From the NCBI GenBank assembly GCA_017470165.1, contig JAFUEX010000011.1, positions 1-64,000 on the forward strand: a stretch of DNA of 64,000 bases, written 5' to 3'. The notes below the pieces were generated by a model. The model saw only the letters and a program-made list of their open reading frames with translations, searched no databases and was not told the DNA's origin. This document shows positions 1 to 8,412 of the stretch, one piece after another. This DNA comes from Alphaproteobacteria bacterium. Its GTDB lineage: Bacteria > Pseudomonadota > Alphaproteobacteria > RF32 > CAG-239. The position numbers and the translations under genes are program-made. Numbering within the stretch: the stretch's first letter is position 1; each line of letters starts with the position of its first letter.

Positions 1-1
1 A

Positions 2-325
2 ATCCCGTTTGAAGAGCGGGTGGCATTGATGAAAGCGATAAAAGGGCCGGATATCGTGATACCGCAAAAATCGCTGGACCATAGCGACAAAGTGAAAAAA
101 CTCAACTTTGATATATTTGTGGTGGGCGACGATTGGGCCGGTAAATACGACTATCTCAAAGAACAAGGGGTTACAGTGGTGTATTTCCCCTATGGCGACG
201 GCATCAGCTCCTCGTCATTGAAAAAACGCATCTACGAAAATTATAAAAAATTGCAAGAAAAAGTCGACAACCACTTCCCCGCCGACACCATCATCACCCC
301 AGCCAACCAAGGTAATCAGCAATGA
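2..325 (+). CDS. Glycerol-3-phosphate cytidylyltransferase-like protein, 3' part
   Basis: The gene enters from the left edge, and the frame is open from base 2. The visible 107 residues match the C-terminal half of TagD-type nucleotidyltransferases, which make CDP-glycerol or a related CDP-alcohol from CTP. The segment FVVGDDWAGKYDYL and the late ISSSSLKKRI (family ISTT-type motif) are the diagnostic parts. The N-terminal HxGH catalytic motif lies outside the window, so activity cannot be judged. The stop overlaps the start of the LicD gene in an ATGA junction, so the two are probably translationally coupled in a surface-glycan operon. Confidence 0.8.
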   Translation: MPFEERVALMKAIKGPDIVIPQKSLDHSDKVKKLNFDIFVVGDDWAGKYDYLKEQGVTVVYFPYGDGISSSSLKKRIYENYKKLQEKVDNHFPADTIITPANQGNQQ

Positions 326-1200
326 AGATTCAAGAGTGGATATTTTCTTCGCGTAAAGATGTCAAAAAATGGTTTGTTCAATACCGTATTTTCGGTTTTA
401 AGCTCAATGTATACGAGAGCAAACGTCGAATCAAGGCGCTTGAGGAGGAAGTAGCTTGCTTGCGCAATGTACTCTCCGCAGCGGTTGATTTGCACAAACT
501 CCATCCGGCCACCGGCGCTGAGCGGAAAAAACAGTTGCAGTGCTTAGATGTTTTTCAAACTGTAATTAAAGTTATTGAACGCCATCATTTGTCCTATTTT
601 ATCAGTTTCGGCAGTTTGCTGGGAGCAGTCAGACATAAAGGATTTATCCCTTGGGATGACGACATTGACATCACAATGCTGCGCGAGGATTATCTGAAAC
701 TTATCCCCTTGCTGAAAGCAGAGTTTGCCGGCAGTGATTACGTAGTCAGAGAGGCTTGGGATAATCATTATCAAATTAGAATTTGCCGCAAAACCAATGT
801 CAAAATCGGAATGGATATATTCCCGATGGATAAATATTCCCAATCGGACATCAGCAAACAAGAAAAGAAGTTGCTAAATTTGTCACTTCGTAACGGAATG
901 GATAAATTGAAGCATTATGAACACATTGGCGAGATGGATGTAATTAGGGAGCATATTAAGGACATAACTGATAATATTATCGGTACCGGCAATTCGGATA
1001 TTGACCGTCCGGCGCTTTTTTACGCTATTGATTATCCGCATAATCACGATAATTTAGTGTTTGATTATGACGATATTTTTCCTCTGCAAAATGTCGAGTT
1101 TGAAGGAATTAAAGTAAAAGCTCCGCATAATATGGACCGTTATTTGAAAACCCTTTACGGCGAGTATGATAAATTGCCGGCAAAAGCATCTTACGAATAA
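322..1200 (+). CDS. LicD family phosphotransferase
   Basis: LicD-family enzymes move a phospho-alcohol (phosphocholine, ribitol phosphate or similar) from a CDP donor to a glycan. The family core is clear around residues 95-120: FGSLLGAVRHKGFIPWDDD, where the D-D-D run is the metal-binding nucleotidyltransferase signature. The 292 residues are a usual length. The N-terminus carries a short KKWFVQYRIFGFKLN stretch resembling tails found on the neighbouring glycan enzymes. It sits directly behind a CDP-alcohol synthase-like gene, which fits a donor-then-transferase pair. The acceptor and the transferred group cannot be told from sequence. Confidence 0.85.
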   Translation: MKIQEWIFSSRKDVKKWFVQYRIFGFKLNVYESKRRIKALEEEVACLRNVLSAAVDLHKLHPATGAERKKQLQCLDVFQTVIKVIERHHLSYFISFGSLLGAVRHKGFIPWDDDIDITMLREDYLKLIPLLKAEFAGSDYVVREAWDNHYQIRICRKTNVKIGMDIFPMDKYSQSDISKQEKKLLNLSLRNGMDKLKHYEHIGEMDVIREHIKDITDNIIGTGNSDIDRPALFYAIDYPHNHDNLVFDYDDIFPLQNVEFEGIKVKAPHNMDRYLKTLYGEYDKLPAKASYE

Positions 1201-1216
1201 TTGGATGGAGGTTATA

Positions 1217-1876
1217 ATGATGTTTAATAAAGTAAAAATTTCAATAGTTCCATCTGATCAGAAATATGAAAAAGTAAAGTTAGTTCAACCCAATATAATT
1301 TATAATCGTTTTGATATAAAATATAACGGTGATTTTGAACTTCTGAGAGTTGAATATGAAAAAGCGGTTCAATATATAGCCATCCATATACATAGTGATA
1401 AGAAGTGTTATATTGGAATATATATGACAGATTTGCAACAATGTGTTTTTGATGCGATAATATCATTTATCAAACGAAAATATGGTAAAAAAATTAATAA
1501 AATCCATAATATCAGATGGGGTTCGCCATATGGGAAGTATATGGAGAATTTTGAAAAAGAGCGTAAAAACAAAGAGTTAGCTACCCCCCCCCAACGCCTA
1601 ACATTAGGATGGATAAATTTGAGCAATAAAATCAGATATTATCTGTGGCGCAAATTTTCATCCCTGCTATCAAAAATTTCAATTTTTAACGGAGAAAATT
1701 CGCAAGTCGTCACTTCTCTCAAATCCCAAAGCAACAGCTGCTATGCTGAATTGCTGAACTGTTTTGTTCTCCACAGGCCTCCGGATGAGGCAATGCGTGA
1801 GTTAAGTAGGGCGCTTATGTTGTGGCCGCATTGCCGGCAAAAGCTGTTTGGGAATAAATTGGGAGAGATGAAATGA
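1217..1876 (+). CDS. Unknown protein of the glycan cluster with a C9 tract
   Basis: I do not recognise this 219-residue protein. The ATG at 1217 is chosen because GGAGG lies just upstream (1207-1211) and it follows the licD stop closely. It has no clear signal peptide or membrane span. The first half is very AT-rich. A run of nine C at 1584-1592 lies inside the frame near codon 124. With 9 C the frame is open to 1876; loss of one C gives a stop two codons after the tract, and gain of one C gives a stop after about a dozen codons. The 3' end overlaps the next start (ATGA). It is probably a cluster-specific glycan enzyme or accessory factor, but that is only context. Confidence 0.6.
   Translation: MMFNKVKISIVPSDQKYEKVKLVQPNIIYNRFDIKYNGDFELLRVEYEKAVQYIAIHIHSDKKCYIGIYMTDLQQCVFDAIISFIKRKYGKKINKIHNIRWGSPYGKYMENFEKERKNKELATPPQRLTLGWINLSNKIRYYLWRKFSSLLSKISIFNGENSQVVTSLKSQSNSCYAELLNCFVLHRPPDEAMRELSRALMLWPHCRQKLFGNKLGEMK
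1584..1592 (+). repeat. Poly-C tract (C9) inside a coding region
   Basis: Nine consecutive C bases interrupt otherwise AT-rich coding sequence. In this length the downstream frame stays open; 8 or 10 C would truncate the protein to little more than half. Such tracts are typical slipped-strand phase-variation sites in surface-glycan genes, although sequencing error at homopolymers is the main alternative. Confidence 0.7.
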
Positions 1877-2631
1877 CAAAAATTAATGTTGGTGTGATAG
1901 GTTGCGGAGTTATCGGCGGGGCTTTAATTGATTGGATTGAGAACCATAACCGCCAAGCTTGCTGCGTTTTGCGGGTTGATCCCGCCAAGGGATATAATGA
2001 TGATATCTCCAAGGCAGATGTTATTTTTGTCAGTATTCATATCCCGACAGAAGAAGATTTGCGCCAAGATTTAACGGTTTTAGAGCAGATTATCCAAGGC
2101 TGCCCCGATGTGCCGATTTATGTTCGGACGACACTTAAACCCGGAACTTGTGATATGTTATCTGAAAAATATAACAAACAAGTCAACTTTATGCCGGAAT
2201 TTTTAACCGAGCGTACCGCTGTAGCCGATTTTAATTCGCAGCCGATGGTTTTTACCGCCAATGAAGAACTGTTGAAGGCGATTTTTGTCGGCAAAGAATA
2301 TATATGTATGACTTCTTTGGAGGCCGAGGTTACCAAATATGCGCATAATGTTTTTGGCGCGCTCAAGGTCACTTATTTTAACGGCATTTATGAATATTGT
2401 TCAAAACTTGGTATTAATTACGACAATGTGCACAAGGGATGCCTGCTCAGCGGTTATATCAATGATACCCACACTTTTGTCCCCGGTCCGGACGGCAGGT
2501 TCGGTTATGGCGGCAAGTGTTTTCCCAAGGATGTAAATGCCTTTGTCGGATGTTTGGCCGGCACCGAGCTTTATAAGTTGATGCAAAATGTTCCTCAGAT
2601 TAATGAAGTTTATCGAAACCGCAAGTCATAA
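1873..2631 (+). CDS. Short NDP-sugar dehydrogenase (UDP-glucose/GDP-mannose dehydrogenase family)
   Basis: This enzyme class oxidises the C6 hydroxyl of a nucleotide sugar to a uronic acid using NAD. The N-terminus shows a Rossmann motif (GVIGCGVIGGAL, residues 7-18). Near residue 215 is GYGGKCFPKD, which contains the catalytic cysteine of the family. The protein is only 252 residues against the usual 390-450. It stops shortly after the catalytic motif and lacks the C-terminal UDP-binding domain. It may be a short variant with a changed substrate, or inactive. The start overlaps the previous stop, and the next gene follows after 15 bases. Confidence 0.8.
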   Translation: MTKINVGVIGCGVIGGALIDWIENHNRQACCVLRVDPAKGYNDDISKADVIFVSIHIPTEEDLRQDLTVLEQIIQGCPDVPIYVRTTLKPGTCDMLSEKYNKQVNFMPEFLTERTAVADFNSQPMVFTANEELLKAIFVGKEYICMTSLEAEVTKYAHNVFGALKVTYFNGIYEYCSKLGINYDNVHKGCLLSGYINDTHTFVPGPDGRFGYGGKCFPKDVNAFVGCLAGTELYKLMQNVPQINEVYRNRKS

Positions 2632-2646
2632 GGAGTTTTTTAGAAA

Positions 2647-3885
2647 ATGTCGGCTCTCAAAGTTTCTGTCATACTTCCCATATACAATGTCGAACAATAT
2701 CTGCCAAGAGCGTTGAACAGCCTTCTGTCGCAGACATTTAAGGATATGGAAATTATCTGCGTAAACGATTGTTCACCGGATGGTTGTTTGGCAATTATTG
2801 AAAAGTTTTGCCAAACCGACCGGCGCATTCGGCTGATTAATTTGCCTGCCAATCACGGGCAGGGCTATTGCCGCAATCTTGCCATTGAACAGGCACAGGG
2901 CGATTATATTATGTTTTTGGACCCCGACGATTGGTTGGAGGATAATGCAATAGAAGTTGCCTATAATCAGATTTGGCACAATCAAAACGACTTTGTGATG
3001 TTTGGGTTCAATAGTTGTTATGAAGACACCGGCGAGGTGGTTGAGCAAACCTATTGGTTGCAACCCTTTGCTCAATGCTTAAATGAGCCGAACATCAAGT
3101 TGTCATCACTTAAGACCAACTATATGCAAAATGCCTATTCGGTTTGCCGTATATATTCGCGCAGTTTCCTAAATCGCTATAATATTCGTTATTCGGATGA
3201 CCGTATTGACCAAGACAATATTTTTGTGGTCAATGCATTTATATCTGCCGACAATATTTCGCTCATACCGCAGGCATTGTATAATTATCGTATTCACAAG
3301 CGGTCAACCTCGTTTAATACCAAACTGTGGCAAGGTATGATTGATGCGCGCCGCAAGTCGTATTGTCTGCTGCAATACCGGCAGGTAAATGCATCATATA
3401 TGCGGATGTTTTTGCAGTATTTAATTCCCGCCTTGTGCTATTGGATGAAAAGATTTTCTGCTGCCGATGCTGCGATTGCTGAAGATTTGTATAATTATGT
3501 GCGCCGGTTTTTCCAACAAATAGCCGTTGAGCAGCCGAAACATTATTTGCGGAATGTCGAGAATTATGCCGAGTTTTGTCACATAATAAGATATCCTTAC
3601 GGCTGGATAAAAATGCAAGCAAAATTGCTGGCAGTACTGCGGTGGTTGTTTGAGGTGCGCAACATCAAAAGCGGCAATGTAAAACATAAACTTATTACAA
3701 TATTAGGTTTCAGGTTTGAGATTAATCATATAAGCCTGTCTAAGAATCCCACTGGGGGGGGGTACTGGAGAGAAAACACAACTAATTGGTGTATTAAACT
3801 CACCCTTTGGTCTGCCCGATTGCTCTTTGGTTATCGTAGATTATTGATAGGGGAATACTGCAATGTCAAAAGTATTCCCGATTGA
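2647..3885 (+). CDS. Family 2 (GT-A) glycosyltransferase with a G9 tract near the 3' end
   Basis: The N-terminal 110 residues are a GT2 domain: VSVILPIYNVEQYLPRALNS at the start and FLDPDDW (residues 90-96) as the DxD metal and nucleotide-sugar site. The rest is a helical C-terminal extension. A tail motif KLITILGFRFEI resembles the end of the next protein. After it comes a run of nine G (3754-3762), followed by about 40 residues of low-quality tail. With 9 G the frame runs to 3885 and overlaps the start of the Stealth gene (3863). With 8 or 10 G it stops before that start. All states keep the catalytic domain, so the tract would change only the tail and coupling to the next gene. Confidence 0.85.
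   Translation: MSALKVSVILPIYNVEQYLPRALNSLLSQTFKDMEIICVNDCSPDGCLAIIEKFCQTDRRIRLINLPANHGQGYCRNLAIEQAQGDYIMFLDPDDWLEDNAIEVAYNQIWHNQNDFVMFGFNSCYEDTGEVVEQTYWLQPFAQCLNEPNIKLSSLKTNYMQNAYSVCRIYSRSFLNRYNIRYSDDRIDQDNIFVVNAFISADNISLIPQALYNYRIHKRSTSFNTKLWQGMIDARRKSYCLLQYRQVNASYMRMFLQYLIPALCYWMKRFSAADAAIAEDLYNYVRRFFQQIAVEQPKHYLRNVENYAEFCHIIRYPYGWIKMQAKLLAVLRWLFEVRNIKSGNVKHKLITILGFRFEINHISLSKNPTGGGYWRENTTNWCIKLTLWSARLLFGYRRLLIGEYCNVKSIPD
3754..3762 (+). repeat. Poly-G tract (G9) near the 3' end of a glycosyltransferase gene
   Basis: Nine consecutive G bases lie in frame in the glycosyltransferase gene. Gain of one G leads to a stop near 3783; loss of one leads to a stop near 3847. It is the second 9-base C/G run in the same cluster, which supports a phase-variable locus. 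Confidence 0.7.
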
Positions 3886-4999
3886 TATTGTTTATATGTG
3901 GGTGGACGGCGCCGACCCCAAGTTTGCCGAACAGAAGGCACTTTGGCAAAAAAAGCTGGGAGTGATGCCCAATAATGATAATCACATCAGCCGCTATATC
4001 GACAATCAGGAGTTGAGATATTCCTTGCGGTCTGTTGCAACTTATGCGCCGTGGATAAACAAAATTTATATTGTTACCAATGGGCAGGTGCCAAGTTGGC
4101 TTGATACGACACATCCCAAAATCCGCATTGTTACGCACGCCAAGATTATGCCCGCCGATAGTTTGCCGACTTTCAACTCGAGAGCCATAGAATCTTGTAT
4201 TGCCGATATTCCGGAATTATCCGAGCATTTTTTGCTGGCTAATGATGATTGTTTTATCTCAACACCGGTGGAGCCGAAATTTTTCTTTGACCGCAAGGGC
4301 AGGGCGATAGTGCGTTTTTTAAAGGCCAAATTCACTGCGGAAAAATTATCCCGCAGCTTGTATCAGCGCTCTATTGCTTACACCCTCAATCTTATATCGC
4401 AGCGCTACCAAAAAGTCGGCGATTGGCAGCCTCATCACAATATTGATGCCTATCGTAAAAGTTGTTATTTGGATTGTATCAATGATTTTAAGGACGAGTT
4501 TGCCGCTTTGCGCCGTCAAAAATTTCGCAGTCTGTCGGTACAACGAATTATATTTGCCTTGTATGCCTATGTCAAAAATAAAGCGATTATGCGCATAGTT
4601 AATCATTCTTCTTACAGTTTGTTTCACGCAGATTCGCTTTATATTGACATTTCGTCAATTGCAGTAATGGCCCAGCAGATTTTTGCCAAAACGCCGCATT
4701 TGTTATGCATTAATGACGAACCTTATGTCAAGGATGCCCAACGTGATGATTATAAAACACTTTTAGGTGTTATGTTTCCCAATGCTCAGCCTTGGGAAAA
4801 GTTGCCTCCCACACCGGTGGATGATGAGCAGCTCCGCAAAATTGTAACAGAATTGCAAAAAACACGTCAAGCAGTACGCAAGGCCAAAATATATCGCTTC
4901 ATTCATTGGTTTTTTTCGGTTAAAAATTATCGCCACAATCGCAAAAAACACAAAGTGCTGACTATATTGGGCATCAGATTGTCACGCCGGATTGAATGA
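3863..4999 (+). CDS. Stealth family capsular polysaccharide phosphotransferase
   Basis: Stealth proteins are GlcNAc-1-phosphate-transferase-like enzymes that build phosphodiester-linked surface polymers. Conserved regions appear in order: CR1 IDIVYMWVDGADPKF (residues 7-21), and CR2 from about 44 with DNQELRYSLRSV, KIYIVTNGQVPSW, LPTFNSRAIE and HFLLANDDCFIS. CR3 is a weaker HHNIDAYRKS, and a late NDEPY segment follows. The 378 residues are normal for the family. The C-terminus ends in KVLTILGIRL, like the tail of the upstream glycosyltransferase. With TagD-like and LicD genes upstream, the cluster probably makes a glycan decorated or linked through phosphate. Confidence 0.88.
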   Translation: MSKVFPIDIVYMWVDGADPKFAEQKALWQKKLGVMPNNDNHISRYIDNQELRYSLRSVATYAPWINKIYIVTNGQVPSWLDTTHPKIRIVTHAKIMPADSLPTFNSRAIESCIADIPELSEHFLLANDDCFISTPVEPKFFFDRKGRAIVRFLKAKFTAEKLSRSLYQRSIAYTLNLISQRYQKVGDWQPHHNIDAYRKSCYLDCINDFKDEFAALRRQKFRSLSVQRIIFALYAYVKNKAIMRIVNHSSYSLFHADSLYIDISSIAVMAQQIFAKTPHLLCINDEPYVKDAQRDDYKTLLGVMFPNAQPWEKLPPTPVDDEQLRKIVTELQKTRQAVRKAKIYRFIHWFFSVKNYRHNRKKHKVLTILGIRLSRRIE

Positions 5000-5061
5000 A
5001 TTATTCTCGCTTTCGCTCTTTCTTTCCGCTCATCTTACCCGCGTCTGTTCTTAAAGCGGGG

Positions 5062-5985
5062 TTACATCAGGTTTTTGGGGCGGGTGAAGCTCGGCATTTG
5101 CACTTCTCCGTCCTTGGCCTCGCTTTGCGCCGGCGCCGAGATAGATATATTGCCCACTTTAATTCCTTGTTTTTGCGCGCCGATGGCCACATAAGCCCCC
5201 GAGTTGTCATTTGGGCGATAGTAATATTTCTCCACCGCCGGCACCACCTCATCAATCCCCAAATACAGATATCCGCCCTGCGGCTGAATTTGACTGATGC
5301 GCTGCAATATCATATCTTGATGTTCGGGGGCAAAATAGCGCAGCACATTGCGGCAAAACACCACCTCAAACTTGGATGACACAATCGCCTCATCCAGCAT
5401 ATTATAGCGGCGGAAGTCGATTTTTTTGCGCAAATCTTCGCGCGCCACCCATTGCTCGTCGCGGTTTTCAAAATATTGCAAAATATCGCGGGCGTTCAGT
5501 CCGGTTTGTATCTCAAAATTGCTATAGCTCCCGCGCTGCGCCTTGTTCAGTGCCACTGCCGACATATCCGAAGCCATAATGTTTATCTGCCAGTTGGCAA
5601 ATTCTTTTTTCAGCTTATCAAACACCATCGCGATGGAATAAGCCTCTTGGCCGGTTGAGCAGCCCATACTCCACACATCAAGCTGCTTGCGGGCACGGCA
5701 CTTATCCTTCAGTTTGGGTAGAGCAATGCGGGCAAATCCGTCAAACACTGCGGCATCGCGGAAAAAACTGGTGTCCGAAAAAGCCAAAGCCTCCACCACT
5801 TGCTCAATCAACTGCCGCTTGCCGATTTTGAGCTCTGCCACCAAATCTTCCACCGAATTGTAATTTTTGCCGCGCATAAAATTAGAGATTTTTTTCTCAA
5901 TGATAAAATATTGCTCTTCATTGAATTGCCAACCGGCGTTTTGTCGCAGTAGTTCCAGCAAAAAGTTAAAGTCTTTCTTAAGCAT
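5062..5985 (-). CDS. cheR: CheR-type chemoreceptor glutamate methyltransferase
   Basis: CheR uses S-adenosylmethionine to methylate glutamates of chemoreceptors, or of other targets in CheR-like systems. The N-terminal helical CheR_N part is followed by the SAM-binding motif WSMGCSTGQEAYS (about residues 105-117) and the late FCRNVLRYF motif. SDTSFFRD is the conserved TxFFR-type segment. The ATG at 5985 is preferred over an upstream TTG because an AGGAAG site lies before it. The start overlaps the end of the receiver gene by 8 bases. No receptor or other che gene is in the window, so its target may not be classical chemotaxis. Confidence 0.88.
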   Translation of the reverse strand: MLKKDFNFLLELLRQNAGWQFNEEQYFIIEKKISNFMRGKNYNSVEDLVAELKIGKRQLIEQVVEALAFSDTSFFRDAAVFDGFARIALPKLKDKCRARKQLDVWSMGCSTGQEAYSIAMVFDKLKKEFANWQINIMASDMSAVALNKAQRGSYSNFEIQTGLNARDILQYFENRDEQWVAREDLRKKIDFRRYNMLDEAIVSSKFEVVFCRNVLRYFAPEHQDMILQRISQIQPQGGYLYLGIDEVVPAVEKYYYRPNDNSGAYVAIGAQKQGIKVGNISISAPAQSEAKDGEVQMPSFTRPKNLM

Positions 5986-6361
5986 TTTCAACTTCCTTTC
6001 GGCGCAGCATTGCCAGTTTCAGCTTCGATTCGATAATATCCTCATCAAACGGCCGCATAATAAAGTCATCAGCCTTGGCCTCCAGCGCTTGCTCAATAAT
6101 AGCGGTATCTTTGGTATAAGCACAAAACATAAAAATCGGCTGTTTGATTTTCTTGTCGGCTCTTATTTTATAAAGAATATCCACTCCGTCATACAGCGGC
6201 AGCTCCCAGTCGCTGATAATCAAATCCGGCTGAATACTCATATATTGCTGCAGCAGTTCGTCGCCGTTTTCGGCCTCAATAGCCCGATAGCCCAAATTCT
6301 CCACAATCTTGGACAGCAGCATCCGCATAATTTTGGAATCATCAGCAATAATACAATCCAT
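5978..6361 (-). CDS. CheY-like single-domain response regulator with altered conserved residues
   Basis: This 127-residue protein is a lone receiver domain. The acidic pair is D7/D8 and the phospho-acceptor is D51 in LIISDWELPLYDG. Two normally conserved switch residues differ. The Thr/Ser position holds C80 (FMFCAYT), and the Lys of the KPF motif is R103 (FIMRPFDED). The Lys normally contacts the phosphoryl group, so phosphorylation or output may be altered. It sits between chpT and cheR in a compact operon, so ChpT is its likely phosphodonor by context. An AGGAAAG site precedes the ATG. Confidence 0.88.
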   Translation of the reverse strand: MDCIIADDSKIMRMLLSKIVENLGYRAIEAENGDELLQQYMSIQPDLIISDWELPLYDGVDILYKIRADKKIKQPIFMFCAYTKDTAIIEQALEAKADDFIMRPFDEDIIESKLKLAMLRRKEVENA

Positions 6362-6368
6362 TTCTTTC

Positions 6369-6965
6369 CTACCTTGCCATCAGCCTGTATGAGGTTGCGT
6401 CTTCATCCATCCGCACATTGTCGGCGCCCTTGAGTTCCAGCAAAAATTTCAGCGGCGCCAAATTAGCCTCTTCGCCGGCATCCCGTCCCTCAAGCACCGC
6501 CAGCAGTTTGTTAAACTTGTCGGCAGATATCTTGGCGCTCTTGTCGGTTTCGGCCGCCAAAATTCCGCCTTGGCTCAGCAGTCTGATTTTTCCGCCCCGC
6601 ACCAGCACATCAGCCATAATCATCGCCATAATCATCGCGCTGCGTACATCATCACCGGTTTGCCAGCCAAACTCCGCCACAATGGGAAAATCTTTGTTGC
6701 CAAGGCTCAAAAGATAGTCGCGCGTGCATTTTTCGGCCATATTTAAGTCTTGCAGATTGCTGTTGTCCAGTCCGAATGCCATCCGAAAGAACTTCATCCT
6801 TGCTGCCAAAGCGCTTGAGCTGGTCTTCAATATCGCTTTGATATCATCCATAAAATCCATATCGCCTTCTTCCAGCAGCTCCGAGGCATTGCAGGCTGCA
6901 CCGATGCTGCCCATAATATCGTGGCTGATACGCGTGCAAATCAATTCGGCAGTAATATTTCTCAT
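6369..6965 (-). CDS. chpT: ChpT-type histidine phosphotransferase
   Basis: ChpT passes phosphate from hybrid kinases to CtrA and CpdR in alphaproteobacteria; it is a HisKA-like dimerisation helix plus a degenerate ATPase fold. The phospho-accepting histidine is in TRISHDIMGSIGA (H15), followed by ASELLEEGD as in the family. The 198-residue length fits. The ATG at 6965 is chosen; the upstream TTG adds one codon only. It is the first of a chpT - receiver - cheR run with 7-base spacing to the receiver gene. This is one of the better lineage markers in the window. Confidence 0.8.
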   Translation of the reverse strand: MRNITAELICTRISHDIMGSIGAACNASELLEEGDMDFMDDIKAILKTSSSALAARMKFFRMAFGLDNSNLQDLNMAEKCTRDYLLSLGNKDFPIVAEFGWQTGDDVRSAMIMAMIMADVLVRGGKIRLLSQGGILAAETDKSAKISADKFNKLLAVLEGRDAGEEANLAPLKFLLELKGADNVRMDEDATSYRLMAR

Positions 6966-6988
6966 CAATCTTCAACCTCTTGTGTGTC

Positions 6989-8251
6989 TTAAAAATTGTA
7001 AAAATCGCTTTGGATAAATTTCTGATCCTCGCGCGACATCTTGGTGTAATCCATCTCCAAAAACATTGCGTCTTTCAGCTTCAGATAACCGGTGGAAGCC
7101 TGCATAAAAGGTTTGCTGCTGCCCAGTCCCCAAGTTACCATCTCTTTGTTGTCGGGCGGGCCGTATTTGCGGTTAATCCGCCGCCAAAAGTCATAAATTT
7201 TCAGGTTGCGGATATAAGTTGCCTTGGGTGAATTTCCGGTAATGCCGGCAATCGTCGAGCGATATTCAATCATATATACCCGATTGTCGGTAAAATTACT
7301 GGTAAAATAAACCTCCATCTGCTCTTTGGTGTCAAATTTGGCATATTTCAGATATTGGATGTACTCAAAACCCTCTTTTTTGGCTTTTTGCACCACACAG
7401 GCCTGATTACGCTCATAGCCGACAATTCCGGTTGCTCGACAACTCTCCTCGTTGCGCCATTTGATAAAATTGGGTATCTGAAAGCGGGCATTAATCCGCT
7501 TAAACCCGCGGTTGCGCATCACATCTTCCACCTGCTGCACACTCATCTTCAGCATAACTCCGGCAATGTCAAATACCGCAGCATTCGAGCGGCCGTTTTT
7601 CGACTTTTTGCGATAAGAGCTCATCATCTTTTCTAAACTGACATTGCTCCCCTCGTCATAATCGCCGTCATCGGCCGCGTCTTCATCTTCGTCAATATCG
7701 TCATCATCGCCGTCTTTTGGCTCGTCGTCTCCTTTGCCCATTAGTTTGGCCGGTGACAACTCGGTCAATTTTTCAATCCACGTTCCCTCAATAATGCTGC
7801 CTTTCTTTTCCAGATTGCTTTTTTTGAGCTTTTCGGTCAGTGTCTCGGACGAAGCAGGCCGCGGCTGAGCCGAAGTATCGGGCTGAATTTTCGCTTGCGG
7901 CGCCCCTTCGGGCAGCGTCATCTTAATTTCCGGCCGCATCGGAATAAAGATTTTTTCTTGTGGCTCATTATCTGCCTGAGGTGTTGCCTTCGGTTCAGAT
8001 ACCGGAGAGGTTTTTGTATCTGCTTGATTAGCAGTGGTATCATCTGAGCTTGAGCTGTCGTTTGGGATATTGGGCATATCGTCAAAATCTTGTGCGCCGT
8101 CAAAGCTGAACCCCAATGCTTCAGCATCGGCCGTCTCAGCCTCGTCGGCCACATCCCACAAAGCATCGTCCGTCTCGCCATCTTCGCTGGCATAAGCCGG
8201 AACCCCCAAGGCCAACAGCAATATAATCAACCACTTCAGCACGTTACGCAA
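6989..8251 (-). CDS. Exported protein of unknown function with acidic low-complexity linker
   Basis: The N-terminus is a signal peptide (WLIILLLALGVPAYA, cleavage near residue 21). A long acidic and proline-rich region follows to about residue 215, including a run very rich in Asp and Glu near 175-205. The C-terminal 200 residues look folded, starting AAVFDIAGVMLKMSVQQVEDVM. That helix pattern recalls small periplasmic lipoprotein domains that use a repeated 'mxxxxv' unit, but I cannot name the family. The start shown is a TTG; a GTG at 8242 would give an equally good signal peptide. It is about 24 bases upstream of chpT and reads the same way. Confidence 0.7.
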   Translation of the reverse strand: MRNVLKWLIILLLALGVPAYASEDGETDDALWDVADEAETADAEALGFSFDGAQDFDDMPNIPNDSSSSDDTTANQADTKTSPVSEPKATPQADNEPQEKIFIPMRPEIKMTLPEGAPQAKIQPDTSAQPRPASSETLTEKLKKSNLEKKGSIIEGTWIEKLTELSPAKLMGKGDDEPKDGDDDDIDEDEDAADDGDYDEGSNVSLEKMMSSYRKKSKNGRSNAAVFDIAGVMLKMSVQQVEDVMRNRGFKRINARFQIPNFIKWRNEESCRATGIVGYERNQACVVQKAKKEGFEYIQYLKYAKFDTKEQMEVYFTSNFTDNRVYMIEYRSTIAGITGNSPKATYIRNLKIYDFWRRINRKYGPPDNKEMVTWGLGSSKPFMQASTGYLKLKDAMFLEMDYTKMSREDQKFIQSDFYNF

Positions 8252-8348
8252 TCTTATCTAATCTCAAAAGTTATAACTTCAGGCGGTATTCTACAAATTT
8301 TTATTCGGCTTGGCAAACATAATAGCAGACTTATGAACGAAGTTTTTG

Positions 8349-8376
8349 TTTACATTTTAAATAAAACTGCTATAAC
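8349..8376 (+). promoter_or_regulatory. Predicted sigma-70 promoter for trmFO
   Basis: TTTACA (8349-8354) and TATAAC (8371-8376) are separated by 16 bases, about 40 bases before the trmFO ATG. Confidence 0.5.
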
Positions 8377-8412
8377 ACCCCTCAAAAGCGGCAATAATAT
8401 TGAAAGTTGATA

